A stretch of DNA of 64,000 nt from G963668435 sp963668435 (GTDB lineage: Bacteria; Latescibacterota; Latescibacteria; Latescibacterales; Latescibacteraceae). The stretch covers positions 248,001 through 312,000 of the forward strand of contig CAXXSC010000005.1 in the NCBI GenBank assembly GCA_963668435.2, written 5' to 3'. The position numbers and the translations under genes are program-made. Of the stretch, positions 8,268 to 16,859 are shown in pieces (position 1 is the first letter of the stretch; every line of letters begins with the position of its first letter). The notes below the pieces were generated by a model. That model had not been told where the DNA came from, made no database searches, and saw nothing but the letters and a program-made list of their open reading frames with translations.

Positions 8268-9344
8268 ATGTTCGAGCGATTGAACGGTGACATATTATTC
8301 GAAAGAAGGCGTTTTCTTAAAACACTCGGTGCAGCAACTGCCGGTTTTGCCGCGGGCATGAGTCCTCTCGGCAATGCGGCACATGCGGCAGGCGAAAAAG
8401 CGGAGAGAAGCCGCGTGTCTTTCCAGCTCGGCACCGACCACCGCGAGGTGATCGCGGCAACACTCAAGCCGCTCCAGGACGAGGTCGGCGCGGCGATCGA
8501 GGGCAAAAAAGTCCTTATCAAGGTCAACATGGGCCAGGTTGTCGGGCCGCTCAACGCGACCCACCCCGATACGGTCATGGGCATTCTCGATTTCCTCAAG
8601 CCCATCACCAAAAAACGCGTCACTGTCGCGGAATCAACCGCCGGTTCCGGACGGAGCACTCTCGACGGTTTCAAGAATTTCAAGTATGATCCAATCCTCA
8701 AGGAGCATAAGGCGAAATTTGTCGATCTTAACGAACGCCCCTACTCCGAGATGTTCATCAAGGACGAGAAAAGCCACCCGCTGGCGATCAATATTATCGA
8801 CGATTTCACGGATCCCGACACCTATATGATCTCGGCGACACGGATCAAATCACACAACTGCGTGATCGCAACGTTGTCACTCAAGAATGTGGCTATGGCG
8901 GCGCCGGTCAATCATTATAAACGCAAACAGGCGCAGGGCCGCAATGAGAAACCGCTCATGCACAGCGGCGGCAACCGTGGACTGAGTTACAATATGTTCC
9001 ATCTTGCCAGCCAGGGTGTGGTGCCTGATCTCGCTGTTCTCGACGGCGTTGTGGGCATGGAGGGCGACGGTCCGGTGTGGGGCACCCCGATCGAGCATGG
9101 TGTTGCGCTTGCCAGCACAGACTGGCTCGCCGCCGACCGTGTCGGTGTCCAGCTCATGGGAATGAATTATGAGGATATCATGTACCTTCGCTGGTGCGGC
9201 GAGGCAGGTCTCGGTATCGACAATCTCGACAATATCGACATCGTCGGCCCCAACCCCTGGACCCATGTCAGGAACTACCGCTACCACAAGAACATCGACA
9301 ACCAAATGCAGTGGATCCTCGAGGACAGGGCAAAAGAATCCTGA
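8268..9344 (+). CDS. TAT-exported DUF362 domain protein
   Basis: The 358-residue protein starts with a twin-arginine signal (ERRRFLKTLGAATAGFAAG) ending near an Ala-rich AHAAG cleavage site. The rest is a DUF362 domain: a KKVLIKVNMG strand, NATHPDTVMGILDFLKP, an ESTAGSG loop, ISATRIKSHNCVIATLSLKNVAM and a VLDGVVGMEGDGPVWG-type segment near the end. Unlike many DUF362 proteins it has no ferredoxin cysteine cluster. TAT export suggests it folds, perhaps with a cofactor, before crossing to the periplasm. Family function is unknown. GAGGAG precedes the ATG by 8 nt. A close paralogue follows 82 bp downstream. Confidence 0.85.
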   Translation: MFERLNGDILFERRRFLKTLGAATAGFAAGMSPLGNAAHAAGEKAERSRVSFQLGTDHREVIAATLKPLQDEVGAAIEGKKVLIKVNMGQVVGPLNATHPDTVMGILDFLKPITKKRVTVAESTAGSGRSTLDGFKNFKYDPILKEHKAKFVDLNERPYSEMFIKDEKSHPLAINIIDDFTDPDTYMISATRIKSHNCVIATLSLKNVAMAAPVNHYKRKQAQGRNEKPLMHSGGNRGLSYNMFHLASQGVVPDLAVLDGVVGMEGDGPVWGTPIEHGVALASTDWLAADRVGVQLMGMNYEDIMYLRWCGEAGLGIDNLDNIDIVGPNPWTHVRNYRYHKNIDNQMQWILEDRAKES

Positions 9345-9363
9345 CCGCACTCGAATGACTGAT

Positions 9364-9394
9364 AACGGGAACGTGCCGCAAGCGCGTTCCCGTT
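9364..9394. terminator. Hairpin between the two DUF362 genes
   Basis: A perfect 10-bp stem (AACGGGAACG / CGTTCCCGTT) with an 11-base loop lies 20 bp after the first DUF362 stop. No long T run follows, so it may stabilise or attenuate the transcript rather than end it. Confidence 0.5.
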
Positions 9395-9425
9395 GGTTTA
9401 TGGGACATAAAAGAAGGAGCATTCC

Positions 9426-10475
9426 ATGAAACGCATCATACCGTCCAGAACCGGCATTGCGCGTATTTCACGGCGCGGAATGCTCAAGGGCCTTGCCGCC
9501 GGAACCGCAGGCCTTCTCCTGAATCCACTGCCCAGGCGTGAAATGCTTGCCGCGCCTGCCGGAAAATCAGGCAGGAGTACAGTGTCATTTGTCACCGGCA
9601 GCGACCGCCGCGAAATGGTCTACGAGGCCATGAAACCCTTCGAGAAAGAGATAAGGGAGGGCATCGCGGGTAAGAAAGTCGTCATCAAGCCCAATTTTGT
9701 CGTAAATAGCGTACCGCTCTCCGCAACCCATGCCGATGCAGTACGCGGTATCCTCGATTTCCTCAAGCCTATCTACAAGCAGAAGATCATAATCGGCGAA
9801 TCGACGCTTAACAAGGACGGCACCGGGGTTGCCTACAAGAATTACGGTTACCTTGACATTCCCGACAAATACAATGTAGAACTGGCCGATTTTGCCGAGG
9901 CCTCATTCAGCCGTCAGTGGATACTTGACGACAAAGGCCATCCGCAGGCAGTCGACATTTCCGATCCCTATCTCGATCCCGAGGTCTACATGATTTCGGT
10001 GACCCGGCTCAAGACCCACGACACCGTGGTCGCGACTCTCGCACTCAAGAACATAGCCATGGGCGCACCCTTCAACAATTCCGAGGTCGGCAACGTGCAG
10101 AAACGAAAAATGCACAAGGGCGAACCTGTCGGCCTCAACTACAATCTTTTCCTCCTGTCGAAACTGGTCATGCCCGATTTCTCCATTCTCGACGGTGTCG
10201 AGGGCATGCAGGGCAACGGCCCGGTCGGCGGATTCGCCATGGACCACGGCGTTGTCATGGCGGGAAACGACTGTATCGCGGTCGATCGAGTCGGTCTGGA
10301 GACCATGGACATCGCCTACGATGATGTCGGCTACCTCCAGTGGTGCTCCAACGCCGGCATGGGCCAGGGCAAACGGGACATGATCGATATCGAGGGCCCC
10401 GATCCGAAACAGTACGTCAAAAAGTATGAGCTCCATAAAAATATCGACTGGCAGCTCACATGGAAAAAGGCGTAG
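9426..10475 (+). CDS. TAT-exported DUF362 domain protein (paralogue)
   Basis: The 349-residue product is a paralogue of the upstream gene, sharing the DUF362 core: KKVVIKPNFV, SATHADAVRGILDFLKP, MISVTRLKTHDTVVATLALKNIAMGAP, ILDGVEGMQGNGPVGG. It also carries a twin-arginine signal (ISRRGMLKGLAAGTAGLLL). AGAAGGAGC stands just before the ATG. The two genes arose by tandem duplication and have diverged substantially; the paralogue keeps no cysteine cluster. Function unknown; a periplasmic or membrane-associated role is inferred from the signal only. Confidence 0.85.
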   Translation: MKRIIPSRTGIARISRRGMLKGLAAGTAGLLLNPLPRREMLAAPAGKSGRSTVSFVTGSDRREMVYEAMKPFEKEIREGIAGKKVVIKPNFVVNSVPLSATHADAVRGILDFLKPIYKQKIIIGESTLNKDGTGVAYKNYGYLDIPDKYNVELADFAEASFSRQWILDDKGHPQAVDISDPYLDPEVYMISVTRLKTHDTVVATLALKNIAMGAPFNNSEVGNVQKRKMHKGEPVGLNYNLFLLSKLVMPDFSILDGVEGMQGNGPVGGFAMDHGVVMAGNDCIAVDRVGLETMDIAYDDVGYLQWCSNAGMGQGKRDMIDIEGPDPKQYVKKYELHKNIDWQLTWKKA

Positions 10476-10517
10476 GCTGAACCGGAAGAATTGACAGCTA
10501 CGGCATTGAACTGAAAC

Positions 10518-10546
10518 GCGGAACTTCATGTTCCGCTTTCTTTTTT
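10518..10546 (+). terminator. Rho-independent terminator after the DUF362 pair
   Basis: GCGGAAC / GTTCCGC stem with a TTCAT loop, followed by TTTCTTTTTT, 43 bp after the second DUF362 stop. Confidence 0.8.
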
Positions 10547-10610
10547 CCCAACCGGAAAGTATATAGCATGTAACGATATTTTTTCAGGTCCGGTCAAGAG
10601 GATTTCATTC

Positions 10611-11344
10611 ATGGCGTCAAAACTCAAACCGCTGCCGCTTATACCGTCATGCCTTTATTTCGGCATACCGACTGCCATGCTCCTGCTCGCAACAAGGACA
10701 GCCATGCCGTTCCTTGTTATAAAAACTGGAATACTGCCGGTTGTGAGCTGGTTCTGTGCGGGAGGGATGCTCGTGTTCCTTCCGATTTTCACTGCCGCAA
10801 TCATCGCACACCATACCGAGGGAGGAGAACTGTCAATCGCCGACATTACGGGACGTCTGAGAATCCACCCAATGAACCGTAGGATTGGCTGTGGGCATTG
10901 GGAGGGCTCTTCGCGGTCTTCACCGCCAATGGCGTTATCATGCCCGTCTCACACTGGCTCGCAACGCTTTCGGACAGCATTGAGCCCTTGAACACCGACA
11001 CGCCGTTTCTCGAATTCCACGGGCTCGATGAGGGCCAGTTATGGGTGCTCGGCCTCTGGCTGGTCTTTTTCTTTTTCAATATTGTCGGGGAAGAGATATG
11101 GTGGCACGGCTATATTCTGCCGAGGCAGGAAGCCGCATTCGGAGCTCACGCATGGATCGTCAACGGTGTTTTATGGACAGTGTTCCATCTCACATTCGGG
11201 CCAGAGCTGATGCTCCTCCTGCTGCCGGTCATGTTTATCGTACCCGGAATTGTCCAGCGTCGCCGCAACACGACAATCGGCATTTTCATTCACGGAATTT
11301 ACAACGGGCCGATTTTCGTGGCAATCGCATTGAATGTTATTTGA
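10611..11344 (+). pseudogene. CPBP-family intramembrane protease (CAAX-like), frameshifted
   Basis: The N-terminal ~88 codons (several hydrophobic segments, from MASKLKPLPLIPS) are in one frame. The rest (from DWLWALGGLFAVF at about 10883) is in another, so one base is missing near 10880. The C-terminal part holds the family signature: EEIWWHGYILPR (paired glutamates, the usual Arg replaced by His), a WTVFHL histidine motif and an HGIYN motif. The family comprises multi-pass membrane proteases, some linked to bacteriocin self-immunity. Without the shift the product would be about 244 residues, a normal size. It may be a true pseudogene or a sequencing/assembly error. Confidence 0.75.
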
Positions 11345-11439
11345 GGAAAACAGCAGAAGTGGATTAAAAAAGCTTGTAGCAAATGCAGAAAAACCCGAGC
11401 GTTTCATCTTCCTGAAAAAAAACCTATCCGCATCACCCT

Positions 11440-12129
11440 TCATTTAATCGCCTTGTGCACAGCGACAGAGCCGAATGTCAGCCTCGTATACCCGACATCG
11501 GAAAATCCCGATTCCCTGAGAAGATCGGCAAGCTCCTCCGTGCCGTAAAAGCTGAGCACGCTTTTCGCGAGATAGGCGTAGCCGCTGTCCTTCCCTGACA
11601 CGAAAGCGCCGATTGCCTTGACAAGCAGTGAGACATGGAGCCGGAACACGAAACGTACCGGCGGGAATGTCGGCTGGCTCGATTCCACGTTCACGAAACG
11701 GCCGCCGGGCTTAAGCACACGGCGTATTTCCGCAAAACGGCGGATGAGTGTTTCGCGGTTTTGATGAAGGTTTCTCGTTGCAAAGGCGACTGTCACAAGG
11801 TCGAAACTGTTGTCGGGAAACGGCAGGCTGTCTACGGTTGCAAGCACAAATGAGGCACAGTCACGAGATTTTTTCTGTGCCTCGCGAAGCATGTGGATTG
11901 AAAAATCGGCCGCGCTGAAACGGACATTTTTCCCGGCACGGCGTTCCAGGTCCCTGAGCATATTACCCGTACCGGAACAGAGATCGAGCCAGCTGTCACC
12001 ACCGTCGGCAGCAGCAATTCCCGCCGCCCGCCAGCGCCAGTAATAATCGAGGCCGAAAGTCAGCACATGATTTGCCAGCTCATATCGTTTCGCGATATCA
12101 CGGTATATATTCTGGAAAGCGTTGCTCAC
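11440..12129 (-). CDS. menG: Demethylmenaquinone methyltransferase
   Basis: This UbiE/MenG-type SAM methyltransferase catalyses the last methylation of menaquinone. Seen are the N-terminal F-x-x-I-Y-x-x-I-A-x-R-Y-E-L-x-N-H-x-L-T family signature, the SAM-binding LDLCSGTGNM motif, an ADFS acidic loop and the LPFPDNSFDLVTVAFATRNL segment typical of UbiE. I chose the GTG at 12129 because GGAG precedes it by 6 nt; the longer frame from 12171 would translate a terminator-like hairpin. The protein is then 229 residues, normal for the family. It implies a menaquinone-based respiratory chain. A specialised quinone-like methyltransferase is possible but less likely. Confidence 0.85.
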   Translation of the reverse strand: MSNAFQNIYRDIAKRYELANHVLTFGLDYYWRWRAAGIAAADGGDSWLDLCSGTGNMLRDLERRAGKNVRFSAADFSIHMLREAQKKSRDCASFVLATVDSLPFPDNSFDLVTVAFATRNLHQNRETLIRRFAEIRRVLKPGGRFVNVESSQPTFPPVRFVFRLHVSLLVKAIGAFVSGKDSGYAYLAKSVLSFYGTEELADLLRESGFSDVGYTRLTFGSVAVHKAIK

Positions 12130-12151
12130 ACCATACTCCGCAAAAATGAAG

Positions 12152-12183
12152 AAAGGGAAGACGGCAGACACCGCCTTCCCTTT
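12152..12183 (-). terminator. Terminator-like hairpin upstream of menG
   Basis: AAAGGGAAG / CTTCCCTTT stem with inner CGG/CCG pairing. On the minus strand it is followed by a T-rich stretch (CTTCATTTTTG). It lies between the DUF4861-like gene end and the menG GTG start and would end the former's transcript. Confidence 0.6.
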
Positions 12184-12233
12184 GAAATATATGAAATAAT
12201 CACTTCCGTTCCGATGAAAAAAGTGCCCGGCCT

Positions 12234-13583
12234 TTATTTCTCCTCGAGCGGCCCGGCGCTGATTGACGGCGGATTGTTGTAGCCCAGAGACTCGGCAATC
12301 ACATAATCCTTGAACTCATCCGCGGTCTTGAGAATACTTCCCTCGCTCCAGGCGCCGAAGATCATGTACTCGAACGAGTTCTTCCCGGCGGGATCGATAG
12401 TGAAAATGTGGTTGCCGCCCTGACGTTTGATATTACGATATTCAGGCTTGTAGCAGTCCTTGACCGTAAGCGCGATACCCTCGAACGTCACAAACTTGCC
12501 CTCGTCACCGATATCCTCGTTTGGATTCCTGATCTCGAGGTCTTTGCCGAACGAGATAGCTGTCCCGCCCTTCTGCCAGGAGTCGTACTGTTTCATGATC
12601 TCGCGCATGCCGCAGACAAATTTTGTACCGGAGCTTTCGCAGTTGAATTTCGTGAATTTCACATCGCAGGTTGACCAGCTCTTATGGGCATAGGCGGTAT
12701 AATACTGCTCGATCTCGTAACTGCCGTGATCGGTCTTCCAGTTCATGGTTTTGGCCTTGATCATTGAACGCAGCGGGCCATTGACAACGACATCGAAAGC
12801 ATAGCGCGTCGAGGTGATCGGGCCCTCGCCGGTCCTGAAATTATACTCGGGCCGCGAAACCGAATCTGGATCAGCGGCGATCTCGGCAAGGCCAAGGCTG
12901 CCGTTGCCGAATGTGGCACCCACGGTCATCATGTCTGTGCCGTATTCATAGGGCATGTAGTAGCCGGAAAGGTTGTCCTTGTATTCGGGATAGGCGGTAA
13001 GCATGGGCTCGCGCTTGCCGTGAAGGTCGACACTGGTGGGGAACCAGAGTTTCCAGCCCACGAACTCGGCCTCCCAGAACGGCACCATGTGACGGCCGTA
13101 GTAACCGATACCGGCGTGGGTTTTGTGCTTGTAGAGTCCGCGTTCGGCCTCACCGACATAGAGATATATCGTTTTCTCCTCACGCGGCGCGAGGTCGGTG
13201 TAGAAAAACAGCTCGTCCCAGAGACCATCCTTGTCAAGGTCGTCCATCTGGTATTCGAGGAAATGCCCGAACTCCTCTTTCCTGATCAGGTAACCGCTGG
13301 CCGCCGCGAGCTGTTCCTGTGTGGGCTCGGGATTGCCCTCGAGTGAGGGATCGACCACCGTGAGATAACGCTGCGGGATATTCTGCACAGGCAGCATGGT
13401 GCGGGGAACGACAACCGGGCAGTCCTTGCGCTCAACTGTCAGCGTGTTGCGTACTGTCAACTTTATACGCTGTTCCGGAACGAAATTCCCCTCGTTATAC
13501 CAGCCGTCCGCCGCAAGGACAAACGGTGCGGCCGCGCCGATCATGACACTCAACGCGAGCATCAGAAGCATACTTTTTTTCAT
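12234..13583 (-). CDS. Exported DUF4861-like protein
   Basis: The 449-residue protein has a clear Sec signal peptide (MKKSMLLMLALSVMIGAAAPFVLA) and then a beta-rich domain beginning with VRNTLTVERKDCPVVVP, which resembles the start of DUF4861 proteins found beside polysaccharide-degradation genes in Bacteroidetes and relatives. It also has an EYQMDDLDKDGLWDELFF acidic segment that could bind calcium. Catalytic residues are not known to me. Other exported carbohydrate-related proteins occur elsewhere in the window, but none is adjacent. It is transcribed toward menG and separated from it by a hairpin. Confidence 0.6.
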   Translation of the reverse strand: MKKSMLLMLALSVMIGAAAPFVLAADGWYNEGNFVPEQRIKLTVRNTLTVERKDCPVVVPRTMLPVQNIPQRYLTVVDPSLEGNPEPTQEQLAAASGYLIRKEEFGHFLEYQMDDLDKDGLWDELFFYTDLAPREEKTIYLYVGEAERGLYKHKTHAGIGYYGRHMVPFWEAEFVGWKLWFPTSVDLHGKREPMLTAYPEYKDNLSGYYMPYEYGTDMMTVGATFGNGSLGLAEIAADPDSVSRPEYNFRTGEGPITSTRYAFDVVVNGPLRSMIKAKTMNWKTDHGSYEIEQYYTAYAHKSWSTCDVKFTKFNCESSGTKFVCGMREIMKQYDSWQKGGTAISFGKDLEIRNPNEDIGDEGKFVTFEGIALTVKDCYKPEYRNIKRQGGNHIFTIDPAGKNSFEYMIFGAWSEGSILKTADEFKDYVIAESLGYNNPPSISAGPLEEK

Positions 13584-13723
13584 GGCACAATCCCCCTAAA
13601 ACTATTTTTGATTTCGCGAAGAAAGCTTTTCCCTAAGGTGTAAAAAAAGCGGGGCATTGTCAACCAATAAAAGCATTTCGAGGAGATATTTGCGTGTAAT
13701 AGAGCTAATCAATTATTTGTTAT

Positions 13724-14761
13724 TTAAGTACTCAAAGATATATATTCGTAATTCAAGTTTATTACTTTGTGTTGAGTTGTTTCTATCGGAATCAATTTTT
13801 CATCATTAAAAATTGCGACATTGTCTCCTTCACTGACGGAGCTTTTATATATTACCCCATCATAATTACAATTTTTTATAAACTCACTTAAGTATTGTGT
13901 TGGAAGGTATTCCAATTCCGCAACACGAGGCAAAATAGGTTTAGATAATATGTCCTCAATATTACATAAAAAATCGAGGTCTAATCGTAAAGTTAACAGT
14001 ATCGAATCATTAACGGCAAACGGAGAGATTGTTTTTCTAGGATTTTTTAGATTCAGAAGTAGCAATGTTTTCTTAAACTCTTCCTTAACCTCAAATTTAG
14101 CGACTGTAAGTATATCATTTGGATGTGGCCGTGTCTCTGCAATAGATGATTCAATTGTTGTAGCCGTATATAAGCAAGGAATTCCAACCGGATTTATTCT
14201 ACCGCTTTTCGCAATTTTTGCTGGTGGTTTTCCCATATCTTCAAGCAATATTATTGAGTCATCAGATTGGATTCTTGCCCTATACAGCAAATGATCAAAA
14301 GGTGATGCATCAGCACATAAATATGACTCAAACAACTGTTTTAACTTGTTTTCTTCAATTTCATTCTTGAAGAAAAATCTATTTTCTTTTTTAATCTCTT
14401 CACAAAAGCAATTCCACACCTCAATATCATTCGGTGCTTCTGTTTCGTTCGGCACATATGTTTTTCTTACAATTTCACCATTGTCAAGAATCTCGCCAAG
14501 CAAAGCCCTCGCTTTAATACTATCAAGGTTTTCAAAAAGCTCCCAATCGATCACCAACCAATCAACGAGTGATTTTGCGAATTCTGATGAATCTTCTCTA
14601 TATATAGAACATACTGATTCAAAAAAATCAGACAACATTCTGGGGTTAACAACTGGAACACTTGTTGTTTCACAAAAAGAACAATTCCCAGTTTCAGTCG
14701 CTATATCACCTATATATTTATTGAGAAAAGAATCACCAAAGCAATTAGCGCAGCAAAGCAT
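13724..14761 (-). CDS. RES-domain protein with N-terminal zinc-ribbon/HEPN-like region (putative toxin effector)
   Basis: The 345-residue protein has Cys pairs at residues 4/7 and 27/30 (a small zinc ribbon), a mainly helical region to about 150 like the HEPN/RES N-terminal domains, then a RES domain to about 325. The name-giving residues are visible: Arg161 in LLYRAR, Glu209 in IAETRP, and Ser307/308 in YKSSVSEG. Known RES proteins such as MbcT degrade NAD+ and ParT modifies a metabolic enzyme; both kill or arrest the cell unless held by an Xre antitoxin. No Xre gene is adjacent. The ATG lies 2 bp after the upstream stop with GAGG in front. Very low GC compared with flanking genes indicates transfer. 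An NAD-targeting effector role is inference. Confidence 0.8.
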   Translation of the reverse strand: MLCCANCFGDSFLNKYIGDIATETGNCSFCETTSVPVVNPRMLSDFFESVCSIYREDSSEFAKSLVDWLVIDWELFENLDSIKARALLGEILDNGEIVRKTYVPNETEAPNDIEVWNCFCEEIKKENRFFFKNEIEENKLKQLFESYLCADASPFDHLLYRARIQSDDSIILLEDMGKPPAKIAKSGRINPVGIPCLYTATTIESSIAETRPHPNDILTVAKFEVKEEFKKTLLLLNLKNPRKTISPFAVNDSILLTLRLDLDFLCNIEDILSKPILPRVAELEYLPTQYLSEFIKNCNYDGVIYKSSVSEGDNVAIFNDEKLIPIETTQHKVINLNYEYISLST

Positions 14762-14763
14762 CT

Positions 14764-15714
14764 CTAAGCCTCACCACCAACCAGGATACCCATTAACTCT
14801 ATATGATGCCTCATAGAAAGTTTCTTAACATATCCAAGCCCCGGAAAATGCTGTTTTCTATATAGTTCGAGATATTCTTCTAAAGCTGTTGTTCGATCAA
14901 AAACTTCAGGATTTTCTTCGACATATTCATAAAGTTTTTCAAGAGCTTCTATAAACTTGCCCGCTGGATCTTTTGGCGTATCAACTCTATCTGAGACAAA
15001 ATGCCTGATAGCAATGGCATTATCTGCATTTGAATCTTTGTATGTAAGATGAATTGCAATAGCATATGCTGGCCCACCACCGTCATTGTATTCTCTTCCA
15101 ACAATAAGAAAATCGCCAAAAGCATTACAACTATACTCTTGAAACGTTAAATATATTTCTGAAAACAACTCTGATTCAGGATAGTCTCTATTGATTCGAT
15201 TCTGAAAACCATCCTTGATTATTACTTTAACGGCATTGGCTAATCTAAAATGTCTACGGTACAAAGAACTCTCAGACTCAACAAATACATGATTAATAAT
15301 TTCAGGATTTTTACTCTCTATCAATGAGACAAGTCCACTCCCATCTGAAAATCCCCTATGAATCAACGATATCGAACGTGGATAGTGTTCGAGTAACAAC
15401 TTTACGTTATCTAAATTATCATCAGAAGTTAAATTAAGGCCAATTGAATAGTCCCGATAATCACTAAGCTGCTCTTCAATTATTTCACGCTTTAGGGAAC
15501 TATTATCCCTTTGAAGTTCTCCTACAATAGGATTGCCTACCAAAATAAAGCGACAATTATAATTTATTAGCTCATCAAGAGCTCGTTTCAATGCGGGAAA
15601 GTTGCCTTTAACTGGCTCAATAATGGGCACAAATCCCCACTGTGCAATTTTTGGTGCCATTTCTCGGAGCATTATAAGTTCGAACTGTTTGCCACGCAAA
15701 AAAGGGTAATACAT
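14764..15714 (-). CDS. sce7725 family protein
   Basis: The product begins MYYPFLRGKQFELIMLREM, the characteristic start of the sce7725 family, which resembles phage-type beta-family proteins; the biochemical function is unknown. I place the start at 15714 (316 residues) because AAAGGA precedes that ATG by 7 nt and the family signature begins there; an in-frame ATG at 15732 would add six residues. The predicted fold is alpha/beta, with EPVKGNF and a central ILVGN strand consistent with a barrel-like protein. It sits between the nuclease-like sce7726 gene and the RES gene with 2-bp and 21-bp gaps, so a three-protein module is likely. It could be a sensor, regulator or antitoxin; none is shown by the sequence. 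Confidence 0.8.
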   Translation of the reverse strand: MYYPFLRGKQFELIMLREMAPKIAQWGFVPIIEPVKGNFPALKRALDELINYNCRFILVGNPIVGELQRDNSSLKREIIEEQLSDYRDYSIGLNLTSDDNLDNVKLLLEHYPRSISLIHRGFSDGSGLVSLIESKNPEIINHVFVESESSLYRRHFRLANAVKVIIKDGFQNRINRDYPESELFSEIYLTFQEYSCNAFGDFLIVGREYNDGGGPAYAIAIHLTYKDSNADNAIAIRHFVSDRVDTPKDPAGKFIEALEKLYEYVEENPEVFDRTTALEEYLELYRKQHFPGLGYVKKLSMRHHIELMGILVGGEA

Positions 15715-15735
15715 ATAACATTCCTTTGACATTGT

Positions 15736-16647
15736 CTATTGAAATGCCCTTGAAATATTTTTGTTCAAAATGTCAACAAATCGTCTTCGTTCTGTTTTAG
15801 TCAATCGGACTGACAAAGATGCAGCTTTTAAACTCCGAGGCATGTCATTCAAAAAATCAGCCACTTTCATGGTGTTACGTCTATGTTGCAATATTTCCAC
15901 CATAGAATCATGGGCTTCTATTGGAGAGAGTTTCAGAAAATATGATTTGGCTTCTTTATAAATTTGAGTATTGGGAAGAGTATCAAGAGAAACACCAAAA
16001 TATTTGTAAATTATTTTAAGGTATTCTCTACGTTGAAGTGAAGAAAAAATAGCATAGGGATCGACATTCTTTTTATTACTTTTCGCTTCACGCTGAAGCT
16101 TCCTTCTGAATACATATCGATTTTTACCCTCACCCAAAATCACAATACCGATTTCTTGGGGTATTATACTTTCTATTGTTGTCAATAAGCTTTCAGTTGT
16201 AACAACCATGATTTTGTCAAAAATCTTACGGTACGCAGTTATCTGATTTTCAAGACGATCAAGTCTGTCATATTCAGATTTTATTTCATATACATGAGAG
16301 GTTCCATTGAGAACAACAACATCTGCAATACAATCCGCAACACGGAACTCTGTAAGCATAAATGCAGTATTGATACTGTGTCGTCCCAATAGTATTTTCT
16401 CCGCCAAAGCATTTTTATAAAGATACTCATTCCGATAATGACTTTTCATAAGATCGAAAATTCTATCATAAAAATCCCTAACTTTCATCTCAGGATCAAG
16501 AGCAAGAGCATTTAACAAATGATAATCAGACACCAATCGATCGGCAATTTCTGAATGTCCAAACTTTGCAAACTCTTTTATAACACCGGAGGAAAAAAAT
16601 CGGGCATAAACCGAATATATTTCCGCATTTTCAAGCTTTTTTCCCAC
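15736..16647 (-). CDS. sce7726 family protein with PD-(D/E)XK nuclease motif
   Basis: This 303-residue protein matches the sce7726 family: LLGRHSINTAFMLTEFRV followed by ADVVVLNGTSHVYEIKSEYDRLDRLENQ. Asp109, Glu121 and Lys123 form a D...ExK pattern of the PD-(D/E)XK nuclease fold, so DNA cleavage is plausible. A basic C-terminal region (TKTERRRF) could bind nucleic acid. The start is GTG at 16647 with AAGAGG 7 nt upstream. It is the first gene of the three-gene operon and AT-rich like the other two. The family regularly accompanies sce7725 (known association); its role is undetermined. Confidence 0.8.
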   Translation of the reverse strand: MGKKLENAEIYSVYARFFSSGVIKEFAKFGHSEIADRLVSDYHLLNALALDPEMKVRDFYDRIFDLMKSHYRNEYLYKNALAEKILLGRHSINTAFMLTEFRVADCIADVVVLNGTSHVYEIKSEYDRLDRLENQITAYRKIFDKIMVVTTESLLTTIESIIPQEIGIVILGEGKNRYVFRRKLQREAKSNKKNVDPYAIFSSLQRREYLKIIYKYFGVSLDTLPNTQIYKEAKSYFLKLSPIEAHDSMVEILQHRRNTMKVADFLNDMPRSLKAASLSVRLTKTERRRFVDILNKNISRAFQ

Positions 16648-16776
16648 AAATCGCCTCTTAGTAAAATCTATATCAATGATGACTCTTAATTATTAATCTT
16701 ACAACTTTTCTTTACAAGCTTCAAGCACTTTTTCTCGTTTCAAAATATAACACTTAATGCCTCCACAAAAAAATAT

Positions 16777-16805
16777 TTGACAAAACAGAAAGACCGAAGT
16801 ATATT
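16777..16805 (+). promoter_or_regulatory. Strong sigma70 promoter for the DUF2892-MMPL-barrel operon
   Basis: Perfect TTGACA (16777-16782), 17-bp spacer, TATATT (16800-16805), about 55 bp before the first ATG. Confidence 0.75.
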
Positions 16806-16807
16806 GT

Positions 16808-16837
16808 TAGCGCATTAGCTATATCGCTATTACGCTA
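16808..16837. promoter_or_regulatory. 30-bp imperfect palindrome at the transcription start (repressor operator)
   Basis: Half-sites TAGCGCATTAGCTAT and ATCGCTATTACGCTA pair at 12 of 15 positions, directly after the -10 element and over the expected start site. This is the typical position for a TetR- or MarR-like repressor. No regulator gene is adjacent, so its owner is unknown. Confidence 0.6.
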
Positions 16838-16859
16838 CACACACAGAAGGATTTTTACG

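Noticed and set aside
12130..12171. Longer menG start at 12171
   Set aside because: It would translate a terminator-like hairpin; GTG 12129 has a ribosome site and fits the family start.
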